A DNA stretch of 64,000 nt from Treponema sp. CETP13 (GTDB lineage: Bacteria > Spirochaetota > Spirochaetia > Treponematales > Treponemataceae): contig MLPZ01000005.1 in NCBI GenBank assembly GCA_001885315.1, forward strand, positions 1 to 64,000, given 5' to 3'. The notes under the pieces are model-generated. The model made no database searches. It saw only the letters and a program-made list of their open reading frames with translations, and was not told the DNA's origin. Every line of letters starts with the position of its first letter. Position 1 is the stretch's first letter. Made by a program: the position numbers and the translations under genes. Of this stretch, positions 32,616-42,286 are shown one piece after another.

Positions 32616-33875
32616 TTATTTTGTCTGTAAGGCTGCAATACCTGGAAGAGTTTTACCTTCAAGATATTCTAATGAAGCTCCACCGCCTGTAGACACGTGG
32701 CTCATTTTATCTGCAAGATTAAACTTGTTAACAGCAGCTACAGAATCTCCTCCACCAACAACTGATATTGCTCCATTTGTCGTAGCATCAGCTACCATGT
32801 GTGCAACCGCTTCTGTTCCTTTTGCAAATGCATCGAACTCAAATACACCAACAGGACCATTCCATACGATTGATTTTGCATTGCTAAGAACTTCTTTGTA
32901 TAGTTTTATAGTTTTTGGTCCAACATCCATTGCCATTAGATTAGCAGGGATATCTAAACTATCAACTGCAACAGCAGGGGCGTTAGGACCAAATTCTTCT
33001 GCTCCAATATGGTCTACAGGAAGAACAATCTTTACATTTTTTGCAGCTGCAGATGATAAAAGTTTTTTCGCTGTTTCGATATAATCATCTTCTACAAGTG
33101 ATTTACCAATTGTATGTCCTTGTGCTTTTAGAAAAGTATAAGCCATACCACCACCAATAATAAGAGCAGAGGCATTTTTAAGAAGACTTTCAAGAACGGC
33201 AATCTTAGAAGATACTTTTGCACCACCAATAATTGCTACTTGTGGTTTAGGTGGATTTGAAACCATTGGATCAAGATATTTAACTTCTTTTTCCATTAAA
33301 AAACCACCAACTTTTACGTCCATATATTTTGCAATAGCAGCTGTAGAAGCATGTGCACGATGGGCAGTACCAAAAGCGTCGTTTACATATACATCACCAT
33401 ACGTAGAAAGTTCTTTAGCCATTGCATCCATTTCAGCAGCATCTTTGCTTTTTTCACCTTTTTCAAAACGAGTGTTTTCAAGCATCATGACTCCACCTGC
33501 TGGAAGAGCATCTACCTTGTCCTTACAACCAAGTACAGCACCCGCAAATATTACTTCCTTATTAAGAAGTTTAGCAAGATATTCTGCAACTGGTTTCATT
33601 CTGTTTTTGCCATTGATAAAAGCTTCTTCATCAAAAGGCTTACCCGCATCTTCTGCTTTTGCTTTGGCTTTTTTTACATCTTTTGCAGGATCCCCAAGAT
33701 GGCTCATAAGAACCAATGAGCGTGGATTATGTTCGACAATGTATTTAATTGTTGGAAGTGCTTTTTGGATACGTGTGTCATCTTGGACAACACCGTCTTT
33801 CATAGGAACATTAAAATCAACACGCATAATAATGCGTTTACCTTCTAAGTCAATATCTTTGACTGTTTGAATCAT
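32616..33875 (-). CDS. pgk: Phosphoglycerate kinase
   Basis: A 419-residue enzyme of normal length. It shows the substrate-binding RVDFNVPMKDG, SHLGDP, the hinge GGAKVSSKIAVLESLL, FLKAQGHTIGKSLVEDD and the ATP-binding GGGDSVAAVNKF near the end. It catalyses ATP formation from 1,3-bisphosphoglycerate in glycolysis; gpmI lies at 49137. A Shine-Dalgarno (GGAGG) precedes the ATG. It stands alone here, convergent with the DUF115 gene. Confidence 0.97.
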   Translation of the reverse strand: MIQTVKDIDLEGKRIIMRVDFNVPMKDGVVQDDTRIQKALPTIKYIVEHNPRSLVLMSHLGDPAKDVKKAKAKAEDAGKPFDEEAFINGKNRMKPVAEYLAKLLNKEVIFAGAVLGCKDKVDALPAGGVMMLENTRFEKGEKSKDAAEMDAMAKELSTYGDVYVNDAFGTAHRAHASTAAIAKYMDVKVGGFLMEKEVKYLDPMVSNPPKPQVAIIGGAKVSSKIAVLESLLKNASALIIGGGMAYTFLKAQGHTIGKSLVEDDYIETAKKLLSSAAAKNVKIVLPVDHIGAEEFGPNAPAVAVDSLDIPANLMAMDVGPKTIKLYKEVLSNAKSIVWNGPVGVFEFDAFAKGTEAVAHMVADATTNGAISVVGGGDSVAAVNKFNLADKMSHVSTGGGASLEYLEGKTLPGIAALQTK

Positions 33876-34014
33876 AAGAAATCCTCCATAGGAATTATAT
33901 AGTTGTTATTAGACTTTATATATAATAATTTATCAATTATTTATTTTAAAGTAAAGCTGATACTTGACAGATTTTATGCTATACTTATTTCATATAAAAG
34001 TTGGAGAATAGATT

Positions 34015-35340
34015 ATGAAAAAGTTATTAATTGCATCTACAGATGAAAATATAACTGACACCGTAAAACAAGCCTGTAAACTTTATTCATCTTATTTTGA
34101 TCCTGAATACTTTACTAACACTGATAAAATTATAAGTTACATTAATTATGAAATCCCAGAAATAAAAGTAATCGATTTTCGATCAACAGAATTTGACAGC
34201 GAACTAATTATGAGCAAAATAGACGAAGACCCTTGGCTTCATTATGGAGGTATAATAGCTATTGTAAAAGGTCCTAAGGAACAAAAAAAATTAGAAGATC
34301 TCAAAAACCCTAATTTCTTAATTATACAAACACCAAGTGCCTTTAAAATGCACTTTACTCGTCTATTAAAAATACTTTGGAAAAATCAACAATTCTTATT
34401 TAATCGCGGAATGCAAGAACAATTAGGAGTTAGCGAATCAGGTTCTTTTATTAGTGAAAACAACCCTCTTGATTTAAAAGTATATACAAAATTTTTAGTA
34501 AGTTATTTATATAACACAAACCGCATTACCTCAGACTCTCAATATGCCATACAAACATCACTCATGGAAATGTTATTTAATGCTCTCGAACACGGCAACC
34601 TTGAAATTAGTTATGAAGAAAAAACAATTTGGCTTGAAGAGGGAAAAGATATTCTCGAATTAATTGCACAAAAGAATAAAAATCCTGAAATTGCAAAACG
34701 ACGCATTTATATTTCATACAATATTGGAAAAACAAGATCAAAATTTACCATTAAAGATGACGGAGCTGGATTTGACTGGAAAAGTCATTTAGAAGCAGAC
34801 CTTTCAGTCGGAACACATGGGATGGGTATGAAAATGTCGCAAAGTCTTGTCGAAGATTTGCGTTACAACGAAAAAGGAAATGAAGTTTCTTTTTCTATAG
34901 AAAATAAGGTAAACGATACAAACAGCATTCCAGAAATTATGAATCCATTTGAAATCATAAAATACAATAAAAAACAAATTGTTTGCCATGAAGGAGAGCG
35001 CACTAATGACTTATTTTTTATTGTTTCTGGTAGATTTGCTGTTTATTCGGGCAAAAAACTTGCTACTGTTCTGACTCCAAATGATATGTTTATAGGAGAA
35101 ATGTCATTTTTACTTAATGATCGGCGCTCTGCAACTATCATGAGTGCCGATAATGGTAAACTTATAAAAATACCGAAAGGAGCTTTTATGGGACTAATCA
35201 GACAAAACCCTCATTACGGTATTTTCTTGTCAAAACTACTTGCACAAAGGCTCCTTACACAAACACATAAGACAATGAAACTAAGTGAAAATCTAAAAAA
35301 GATACAATCCATTGAGAAAGCAGAAGTTGAAACACAGTAA
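34015..35340 (+). CDS. Signalling protein: receiver-like, RsbW-type ATPase, cNMP-binding
   Basis: A 441-residue protein with three parts. Residues 1-120 look like a degenerate response-receiver fold. Residues 165-300 are an HATPase domain with EMLFNALEHGN (N box), IKDDGAGFDW (G1) and GTHGMGMKMSQSL. The C-terminal part is a cyclic-nucleotide-binding fold (GERTNDLFFIVSGRFAVYSG, then GEMSFLLNDRRSATI). No histidine phosphotransfer domain is visible, so it resembles anti-sigma or switch kinases more than a normal sensor kinase. The related ATPase domain at 52278 shares an unusual insert after the N box. Signals and targets are unknown. Confidence 0.75.
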   Translation: MKKLLIASTDENITDTVKQACKLYSSYFDPEYFTNTDKIISYINYEIPEIKVIDFRSTEFDSELIMSKIDEDPWLHYGGIIAIVKGPKEQKKLEDLKNPNFLIIQTPSAFKMHFTRLLKILWKNQQFLFNRGMQEQLGVSESGSFISENNPLDLKVYTKFLVSYLYNTNRITSDSQYAIQTSLMEMLFNALEHGNLEISYEEKTIWLEEGKDILELIAQKNKNPEIAKRRIYISYNIGKTRSKFTIKDDGAGFDWKSHLEADLSVGTHGMGMKMSQSLVEDLRYNEKGNEVSFSIENKVNDTNSIPEIMNPFEIIKYNKKQIVCHEGERTNDLFFIVSGRFAVYSGKKLATVLTPNDMFIGEMSFLLNDRRSATIMSADNGKLIKIPKGAFMGLIRQNPHYGIFLSKLLAQRLLTQTHKTMKLSENLKKIQSIEKAEVETQ

Positions 35341-35355
35341 AAAAACACCAATTAA

Positions 35356-36909
35356 TTATCTTGTTTGCAATTGGTACATCGGATCTTTTCCAGGTTGTAA
35401 TTGAACAACATGATGCTCACAATCCAAAAACTCGGTTGGATCATGAGTGACATGCAAAAGTGTTGTTGTCCCTGTAGCTGCAATAGTTTCAAGTAACGCT
35501 AAAATTTTAATACGATTTTCTTCATCTAGTCCATGGCATGGTTCGTCCAAAATCAATAAAGGTGGACATTTTACAGCTGCACGAATAATTAAAATTGCAC
35601 GTTGTTCTCCATAGCTAAGTGAACTAAAGCTTTCGTGCTCACGACCTGCGAATCCAGCCAAATGAAGCCATTTTTTAGCTGCAATTTGCTCAACCGGAGA
35701 ACGCTGTTCATATAAACCTATCGAATCATGAAATCCGGACAAAATTACTGCCTCTAAATCTGTTCCTCCCACCATACGGTATTCTATATGCAATCTGTAT
35801 GATACAATCCCCATTTTAGCTTTTAATTGCCAGATTGTTTCTCCTGTACCACGTCTTCGTCCAAATAAACTGACATCGTTTGCAAAAACTTGCATATTAT
35901 CACCTGTAATTAATTCTAGTAATGTAGTTTTACCACTTCCATTTGGGCCTCTTAAAAGTGTGTGTTCACCAGACTCTAATTTCCAAGTTAAGTTTTTTAA
36001 TACTTTTTTATCATCCCAACCTACATTTACATTATTCATCTCTATAAGTGTCTGTGGTTCAAGTCCAAACATGGTTCTTCCAGCATATAATTTTTGACCA
36101 CTTTCATTTTCTAGACTCATAAGTTCTTTAATAAAATCTTTACGAGCTTGTTCTCGTTGTAATCGTGTACTTTCATTTTTTTTTGATAAATACGCTTCAT
36201 AATCTGTTCGAGTACCACAGAAAGATTCAATCCCATGTTCGTATGCTATAACGTGATCAACAGCATCTGGAACTTCGACATAGCGTTCAAGAGACAATAA
36301 AATATGGGGAACTCCTTCTCCATGTTTTGCAGCAATATCACTAAAAAAATCAAATAAAATCTTACGTGATGCAGTATCGAGGCCTGCAAAAGGATCTGAT
36401 AAAATAAGCATACGGCACCCAGACAATAAAGCACGACACAGTAAAGTACGTCTAATTTCACCAGTTGATAGATATTTTATTCCCCGATTTAATAGATACC
36501 CTATTCCACAAAGCTTTACTTCAGGAAAATCTTGCATTTTACTAAATTGACTTTCTGAAACCAAACCATGTACAGCTTTTCCGTGTTTGTTTACTTTTGT
36601 AAAAGAATCTCTTTGCAATTCTGGTAGAACTTCTGCTATAAAAGCTCCGGCAGTTCGTCCTATATCTTTACCACTTTCAACATAATCACCTTCATCTTCG
36701 TCACGCTCTTCTTTTATAAGTTTTGCAGCTACTTCGAGTGACACAACTGAAACTGCATTGCCAGGTTTTGCCTTTTTTGCGGCTATAGACGCAGCAGAAA
36801 AAGTTTCTGCAAACTGTTCTAGTTTTTTAGCTTTTCCTCCACCATTGGGACCAGTTAAAAGCCAAGTATGTCCTTCATCGATTGAATTAATAAGTTCGTT
36901 GTTTTCCAT
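35356..36909 (-). CDS. ModF-like double-NBD ABC ATPase
   Basis: A 517-residue protein with two ABC ATPase domains and no membrane part. The second is canonical: Walker A GPNGSGKTTL, signature LSYGEQRAIL, Walker B LLILDEPCHGLD. The first is weakened: Walker A reads GPNGGGKA (Ala for Ser/Thr), signature LSTGEIRR, Walker B LILSDPFAGLD (Ser-Asp-Pro in place of Asp-Glu-Pro). The layout matches ModF/PhrA-type proteins linked to molybdate genes, but no mod genes are nearby. Its partner or role cannot be fixed. It is downstream of the TauE-type gene on the same strand. Confidence 0.75.
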   Translation of the reverse strand: MENNELINSIDEGHTWLLTGPNGGGKAKKLEQFAETFSAASIAAKKAKPGNAVSVVSLEVAAKLIKEERDEDEGDYVESGKDIGRTAGAFIAEVLPELQRDSFTKVNKHGKAVHGLVSESQFSKMQDFPEVKLCGIGYLLNRGIKYLSTGEIRRTLLCRALLSGCRMLILSDPFAGLDTASRKILFDFFSDIAAKHGEGVPHILLSLERYVEVPDAVDHVIAYEHGIESFCGTRTDYEAYLSKKNESTRLQREQARKDFIKELMSLENESGQKLYAGRTMFGLEPQTLIEMNNVNVGWDDKKVLKNLTWKLESGEHTLLRGPNGSGKTTLLELITGDNMQVFANDVSLFGRRRGTGETIWQLKAKMGIVSYRLHIEYRMVGGTDLEAVILSGFHDSIGLYEQRSPVEQIAAKKWLHLAGFAGREHESFSSLSYGEQRAILIIRAAVKCPPLLILDEPCHGLDEENRIKILALLETIAATGTTTLLHVTHDPTEFLDCEHHVVQLQPGKDPMYQLQTR

Positions 36910-36937
36910 TTTTATAGTATTTCCTTTATTTTTGTCT

Positions 36938-37693
36938 CTACGACAAATAATGATTTATAATTGTAAGAACAATTCCAAGTAAGATTAAAAATATCCCTAC
37001 AACTTTGTTAGATTTTTCTTCTGAAATCACATTCGCAAATTTAGATGCTACAAGTGCTCCTACAGTTGCACTAAATACACTCACTACAAGAAATAATAAA
37101 TTTGTTCCACCAAGCGCAATATGACTAATAGCACCTGTTAAAGCCGCAAATCCCATAATAAAAACACTTGTTCCTACTGCTTTTTTAGTATCGTACCCTA
37201 AAATACGCACTAAAATAACTAGCAACATAAGTCCCCCACCAGCACCTATATACCCACAAATACATCCAATAATAGAACCCCACAATACCGATTGAATAAT
37301 AGGATGTTTTATTTTAAGTATTTTTTTTGATTCTTCATTTTTCCTAAAATAAAATCTAAACCCTAAAAAGAGAGCAAAAACATTCATTAAACTGCCAAGA
37401 TGTCCTGTATCCATAAACGAAGAGCCATAAGAAGAAACAAAAGTAAAAAATAAGACAGCTCCAAGCATAAAAATACCATTTTTTATATCGATATTTCCAT
37501 ACTTATGATACATTTTTGCTGAAAGAAGACTTGCCAGAACATCACTTGATAATGCTATGCCTACTGCTATGTAGGCATCTACTCCAAGTAAAGTTGTCAA
37601 AAGAGGTACGATAATTGCTGCTGCAGAAAGACCTACCAACCCGGTTGCAATACCAGCAAATAAACCACCAAGACAGACAACTATTAATACCAT
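36938..37693 (-). CDS. TauE/SafE-family sulfite exporter-like permease
   Basis: A 251-residue protein with seven or eight hydrophobic helices in two repeats, including GIATGLVGLSAAAIIVPLL at the start of repeat 1 and GCICGYIGAGGGLMLLVILV at the start of repeat 2. The family moves sulfur oxyanions or organosulfonates. AGGAG lies upstream. It is probably co-transcribed with the ABC ATPase gene 28 bp downstream, though a functional link is not evident. Confidence 0.88.
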   Translation of the reverse strand: MVLIVVCLGGLFAGIATGLVGLSAAAIIVPLLTTLLGVDAYIAVGIALSSDVLASLLSAKMYHKYGNIDIKNGIFMLGAVLFFTFVSSYGSSFMDTGHLGSLMNVFALFLGFRFYFRKNEESKKILKIKHPIIQSVLWGSIIGCICGYIGAGGGLMLLVILVRILGYDTKKAVGTSVFIMGFAALTGAISHIALGGTNLLFLVVSVFSATVGALVASKFANVISEEKSNKVVGIFLILLGIVLTIINHYLS

Positions 37694-37806
37694 AAAAGAC
37701 TCCTCAAAATTGTAAAAATAATAGTAGACTGCACAGTATACTACAAAAATGATATCACTTCAAATCATTTAAACTTGCACAAATAGCAGACTTTGTTTTC
37801 TAAAAC

Positions 37807-37835
37807 TTGCTCCCTCTCTAGTTTCAGAGTATACT
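37807..37835 (+). promoter_or_regulatory. Promoter of NFACT gene, leaderless layout
   Basis: TTGCTC (37807-37812), a 17-bp spacer and TATACT (37830-37835). The ATG at 37843 is 7 nt beyond the -10, and no Shine-Dalgarno lies between. Confidence 0.6.
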
Positions 37836-37842
37836 TTAAACC

Positions 37843-39255
37843 ATGTCACTTAATTGGAAAGAAATTAACAAAGTTATAGAAGAACTCGATTTGCCCGGTA
37901 GTTTTATTCAACAAATAATCCAGCCAGGATATGATACGATTGCACTGTACACATACAACGCCACTCAAGGATCTCGCACTATTTTAATTTGTCTGGCTCC
38001 TGGCGCATGTCGCTTTCATGAAACTCAAAAAAAAATTCCTAAGAACGATAAACCTTTACGCTTTAATGAATTTTTAAAAAAACGAATAAAAGGAACTCGC
38101 ATACAAAGCTGTGAACAAGTAGGTCAGGAACGAGTTATAAAAATAAAACTTACTAATAGTACTGAAACTTTTTATATGTTTATTCGTTTATGGAGCGGAG
38201 CTGCAAATGTAATTGTAACAGATCCAGACTTAAAAATACTTGATGTGTTTTATCGCCGGCCAAAACGGAACGAAGTTACCGGTGGAACTTTCGAGTTACC
38301 AAAGTTACGAGAGCCAGTAAAAGATTTTACAATAAGATCTTTTGACGAAATAAATAAGCCAGAATACACCTTTAATCAAAAAGTAGATTATTGGTACAGT
38401 GAACATGGCGCAAACCTTTCTAGAGAAGCATTACTTGAACAAGCAGAACGTGAGTATAATACACACAAAAGTCGCTTAGAAGCGGCAATAAACCGATTAG
38501 AAACAAAACGCAAAGGTTTTTTAACAGCAGACCAATGGAAACACCAGGGTGATTTAATCTTAACATATGGCCATCTAATTGATGGTGAAAACAAATATCT
38601 TGAATGCATAGATTACGATACAAATGCAACAGTCCAAATAGAAATTAATCCTACGAAAAATGCACAAGAGAATGCTGCACTTTATTATGAAAAATATAAA
38701 AAAGCAGTTTCTGGTTTAAGCGAACTGGAAGAGGACATTCAAAAAACAAAAAAAGCACTTCTCGATTTAGAAACAAACTATGAGACTATTGTTAGACAGC
38801 AAAATCCAATAAAAATGCAACAAATGCTTCGAAAACAAACGAAGCCCCGTCAACAAATAAAAAAATTGCACCCAGGATTAAGTTTTGATATTAAAGGATG
38901 GCATATAATTGTTGGCCGTACAGCCGCCGAGAATGATGACTTACTGCGCCATTATGTAAAAGGTCGTGATATGTGGCTACATACTCGTGACTGGCCAGGA
39001 GGCTATGTATTTATTAAACAGATTCGGAACAAATCGATTCCTTTAGATATACTACTCTATGCTGGTAATTTAGCTATCTTTTATTCTAAGGGGCGCAAAG
39101 CTCGAACTTGTGATTTATACTATACAGAAGTAAAATATTTAAGAAGAGCAAAAAATGGTCCTAAAGGACTTGTTTTGCCAACACATGAAAAAAACTTAAC
39201 TGTTTCTCTCGACGATAAAAAGCTTAAAGAAATGGAAAGCTTACAAAATATATAG
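37843..39255 (+). CDS. NFACT-family protein (RqcH-related)
   Basis: A 470-residue protein. It has an NFACT-N-like region (residues 1-180, with FNEFLKKRIKGTRI), a coiled-coil middle (about 195-340) and the NFACT-R domain (GWHIIVGRTAAENDDLL, then KGRDMWLHTRDWPGGYVFI). RqcH-type proteins bind stalled 50S-nascent chain complexes and add alanine tails; others act as fibronectin-binding proteins. It is about 100 residues shorter than typical RqcH, so function may be partial or different. The NAD(P)HX repair gene follows after 9 bp with AGGAGG. Confidence 0.8.
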   Translation: MSLNWKEINKVIEELDLPGSFIQQIIQPGYDTIALYTYNATQGSRTILICLAPGACRFHETQKKIPKNDKPLRFNEFLKKRIKGTRIQSCEQVGQERVIKIKLTNSTETFYMFIRLWSGAANVIVTDPDLKILDVFYRRPKRNEVTGGTFELPKLREPVKDFTIRSFDEINKPEYTFNQKVDYWYSEHGANLSREALLEQAEREYNTHKSRLEAAINRLETKRKGFLTADQWKHQGDLILTYGHLIDGENKYLECIDYDTNATVQIEINPTKNAQENAALYYEKYKKAVSGLSELEEDIQKTKKALLDLETNYETIVRQQNPIKMQQMLRKQTKPRQQIKKLHPGLSFDIKGWHIIVGRTAAENDDLLRHYVKGRDMWLHTRDWPGGYVFIKQIRNKSIPLDILLYAGNLAIFYSKGRKARTCDLYYTEVKYLRRAKNGPKGLVLPTHEKNLTVSLDDKKLKEMESLQNI

Positions 39256-39264
39256 GAGGGAAAG

Positions 39265-40857
39265 ATGGAAAACTTATATCATGATACGCGTAATCTCGAT
39301 AAAATCGCTATTAATGAATATGGACTTACAGAAGATATTATGATGGAAAATGCAGCAGAAGCCCTAGAAAAATCTGTTTTCGAGGCTATTTTGCAAAAAA
39401 AAATGCATACTATCTGTTACCCTATCCCTATTTTAATTGTCTGTGGTGGGGGAAATAATGGAGGCGATGGATACACTCTTGCTCGAAGATTAGCAGGAAA
39501 TAAAGATCTTAAGATACTATTATGGATTGCAAAACAACCCAAAAGCCCTCAGTGTATTTTACAAGCAGAACGAGCAAAAAAAAATAATGCGATACAAGCT
39601 TTTACCCAATTAGATATAGCCACTTATAACTTTGACGCTCATACTTCTCACCTATTAATTGTTGACTGCTTTATTGGAAGTGGATTTACCGGAACAATAA
39701 GAGCCCCTTCCGATGCAATAATTAAACAGATAAATATTTTGCATGATGACGGGGCTTATACAATTGCTTGTGATGTTCCAAGTGGACTCCCTGCAGATTG
39801 TAGTTACTCCAATGTTGTTGTTTGTGCCGACAAGACAGTAACAATGGGAGCTTTAAAAACATCTCTTTATTGTGAATGTGCAAAAGAGTTTGCTGGAAAA
39901 ATAGAGTGTGCAAATCTAGGTATACAATCTACGGTATTTGAAAACTCAGATTTTGAAGCACAACTAGTAGAGCTCAACGATACACAGCTACCTCATCGCA
40001 ATAATCCAAACACTCACAAAGGATCTTTTGGTCACGTAGCAATATTTGCTGGAGAAAAACCCGGAGCAGCGATTATTGCAGGCACAGCAGCATTCTCTTT
40101 TGGAACAGGCTTAACAACTCTTGTTTTAAAGCCTACTGACTCATCTGATTTTCATGGCATACCAAACTGTCCGTTTACCCTTATGCAATCGCAGAGTGTC
40201 CCTACAAATGTAACAGCTGTTTGTGCAGGCCCCGGTCTTGGTCGTAATTTTGAAGAAAAAAAATCTTTCATAAATCAATTTGCAATATGGTTTTCAAAAC
40301 ATACTAACACACCTTGTGTTCTCGATGCTGATATGTGTTACTATCCCCAACTTAAAGACCTTTTACATGATTGTTCTCTAGCACAAACAGTTATTACCCC
40401 ACATCCAAAAGAATTTGCTTCTATTTTACATCTCTGCAATTTAGCAACAGAAGAAGAATGTTCTATACCATTTATAAAAAATCACAGTATCAAACTTGTA
40501 CAACGTTTTTGTAAAGCTTTTCCGAGAATCACTCTTATTTTAAAAGGATCAACTCAGATTATTGGATATTATGAACCACAAATAAATAATGCAAAACAAG
40601 AAGACGAGAACCAAAGAGTGCAAATATACCTAAATCCATGGGGAAATCCATGCCTTGCTAAAGGAGGGACAGGAGATGTATTAGCAGGTCTAATTGCCGC
40701 ACTTCTTGCACAAAACTACTCAGCTCTAGAGGCTGCCATTTGCGCCAGTCTTGCCCTTACTTTGGCAGCTAAACAAGGATTAGACACTGGGATTATAAAA
40801 AGTGATTACAGCATGAGTCCTTTTGATTTAATAGACGCAGTTAAAGAATTAAAATAG
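39265..40857 (+). CDS. Bifunctional NAD(P)H-hydrate epimerase/dehydratase
   Basis: A 530-residue fusion. The N-terminal YjeF domain (about 1-225) has MMENAAEAL, CGGGNNGGDGYTLARRL and the catalytic region IVDCFIGSGFTG. The C-terminal ribokinase-like dehydratase has KGSFGHVAIFAGEKPGAAI, CVLDADMCYY, VITPHPKEF and LAKGGTGDVLAGLIAALL. It repairs hydrated NADH and NADPH; the dehydratase step uses ADP or ATP. Its length matches E. coli YjeF/NnrDE fusions. Confidence 0.92.
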   Translation: MENLYHDTRNLDKIAINEYGLTEDIMMENAAEALEKSVFEAILQKKMHTICYPIPILIVCGGGNNGGDGYTLARRLAGNKDLKILLWIAKQPKSPQCILQAERAKKNNAIQAFTQLDIATYNFDAHTSHLLIVDCFIGSGFTGTIRAPSDAIIKQINILHDDGAYTIACDVPSGLPADCSYSNVVVCADKTVTMGALKTSLYCECAKEFAGKIECANLGIQSTVFENSDFEAQLVELNDTQLPHRNNPNTHKGSFGHVAIFAGEKPGAAIIAGTAAFSFGTGLTTLVLKPTDSSDFHGIPNCPFTLMQSQSVPTNVTAVCAGPGLGRNFEEKKSFINQFAIWFSKHTNTPCVLDADMCYYPQLKDLLHDCSLAQTVITPHPKEFASILHLCNLATEEECSIPFIKNHSIKLVQRFCKAFPRITLILKGSTQIIGYYEPQINNAKQEDENQRVQIYLNPWGNPCLAKGGTGDVLAGLIAALLAQNYSALEAAICASLALTLAAKQGLDTGIIKSDYSMSPFDLIDAVKELK

Positions 40858-41048
40858 ATAGACTCAAAGAAACAACTTATACTCTTTGACAAGTTGCTGT
40901 TGAATTATACAAAGAAACTTGTTATAATAAACTAAATAATTTCAATATTAAATACGAGCTTTCATTTAATCTATGAGAGCTTATGAGATAAGCATCCCGC
41001 TTACCCTCGTCAGATATAATGCTTTAACAAGCACTATCAAACAGCATA

Positions 41049-41107
41049 CTATTTACTAATATAAATATACGATATCTCAAATGCAAAAAGCTAATATTAG
41101 TAAATAG
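41049..41107. promoter_or_regulatory. 14-bp inverted repeat upstream of opuC genes
   Basis: CTATTTACTAATAT (41049-41062) is exactly repeated inverted at 41094-41107, about 45 bp before the transporter start. It may be an operator or a hairpin in the 5' leader. The rest of 40858-41149 shows no gene and no riboswitch that I can recognise. Confidence 0.5.
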
Positions 41108-41149
41108 ATTTACTATTCTGGTAACATTTTATATTTAACAGGAGGCTAA

Positions 41150-42286
41150 ATGATAGAATACAAAAATGTTTACAAATCGTATAAGGGAAGTCAAAATGTA
41201 ATAAAAGATTTAAGCTTTACAATTTCTAAAGGCGAAATTATTGTATTAGTTGGAGAAAGTGGTTGCGGAAAAACAACCACCATGAGAATGCTTAACCGAC
41301 TAATTGACCTAACAAGTGGTACTATTTTAATAAACAACAAAGATATTAGTACCATAAACCCAATTCAGCTTAGACGACGAATTGGCTATGTTATCCAAGA
41401 TGTTGGTTTATTTCCTCATTGGACGATAGAAGAAAACATTGCAACTTTATAAACACTAAAAAAAGTAAGCGAAGAAGAAAAAGAAGAAAAGGTAAAACAG
41501 TACATGGAACTGGTTAACCTTGATTATGACGAATTTGCAGAAAGATACCCTAAACAGCTTTCTGGAGGCCAGCAACAGAGAGTCGGAGTTGCAAGAGCTC
41601 TTATAGATGAACCTGATATTTTACTAATGGATGAGCCTTTTTCGGCTTTAGACCCGATTACTCGTGAACAATTACAAGATGAACTTATTAGAATCCATGA
41701 CGAATTGCATAAAACTATAATTTTTGTCACTCACGACATTGATGAAGCAATTAAAATTGGAGATAGAATTGCCGTTATGCAAAACGGTTCTATTGCACAG
41801 TTAGCAACCCCTGAAGATATTTTAAAAAATCCTGCAAATGAATTTGTAGAACAATTTGTTGGATCTAATAGACTTTGGAAAACACCCGATATGCTAACAG
41901 CACGCGATATTATGGAAACAGATTTCCCAGTTATAAATCAGGATAAAAATATTGCTCAAGCAATTGAATTAATGAAGATTCATAAAACACCGTTTCTATG
42001 CGTAGCTGATAAAGGACCTAAAAATCATATAAAACTTTTTGGAATTCTCGGACGGAATAGACTTTACGGACAAGATAGTAAAGCTAAGATTAAAGACATT
42101 ATGAAAACAGATTTTAAACCTATTAATCCTGATACAAGTCTTACGGATGTTATGAACGAGAGACAAGAAAATCAAATAACATACAATCCTGTTATAGATA
42201 AAGACGGCTATTTACTAGGGCTTATAACAGACACTTCAATTCTTAATGTTTTACACGACATAATGCCTGGTAAGGAGGATTATTAA
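41150..42286 (+). pseudogene. opuCA: Osmolyte ABC transporter ATPase with in-frame stop
   Basis: One continuous frame of 378 codons interrupted only by TAA at 41450-41452 (codon 101), after ENIATL and before TLKKVSEEEKEEK. The first part has Walker A GESGCGKTTT and the Q-loop QDVGLFPHW. The second has LSGGQQQRVGVARAL, LLMDEPFSALD and a pair of C-terminal CBS domains (DIMETDFPVINQD and DIMKTDFKPINPD). This is the OpuCA architecture and length. Apart from the stop nothing is damaged, which points to a recent mutation or a sequence error. Ribosome-binding site AGGAGG. Confidence 0.8.

Noticed and set aside
33351-33870. Long plus-strand frames opposite pgk
   Set aside because: They are shadows of the well-conserved pgk coding sequence and show no family residues.
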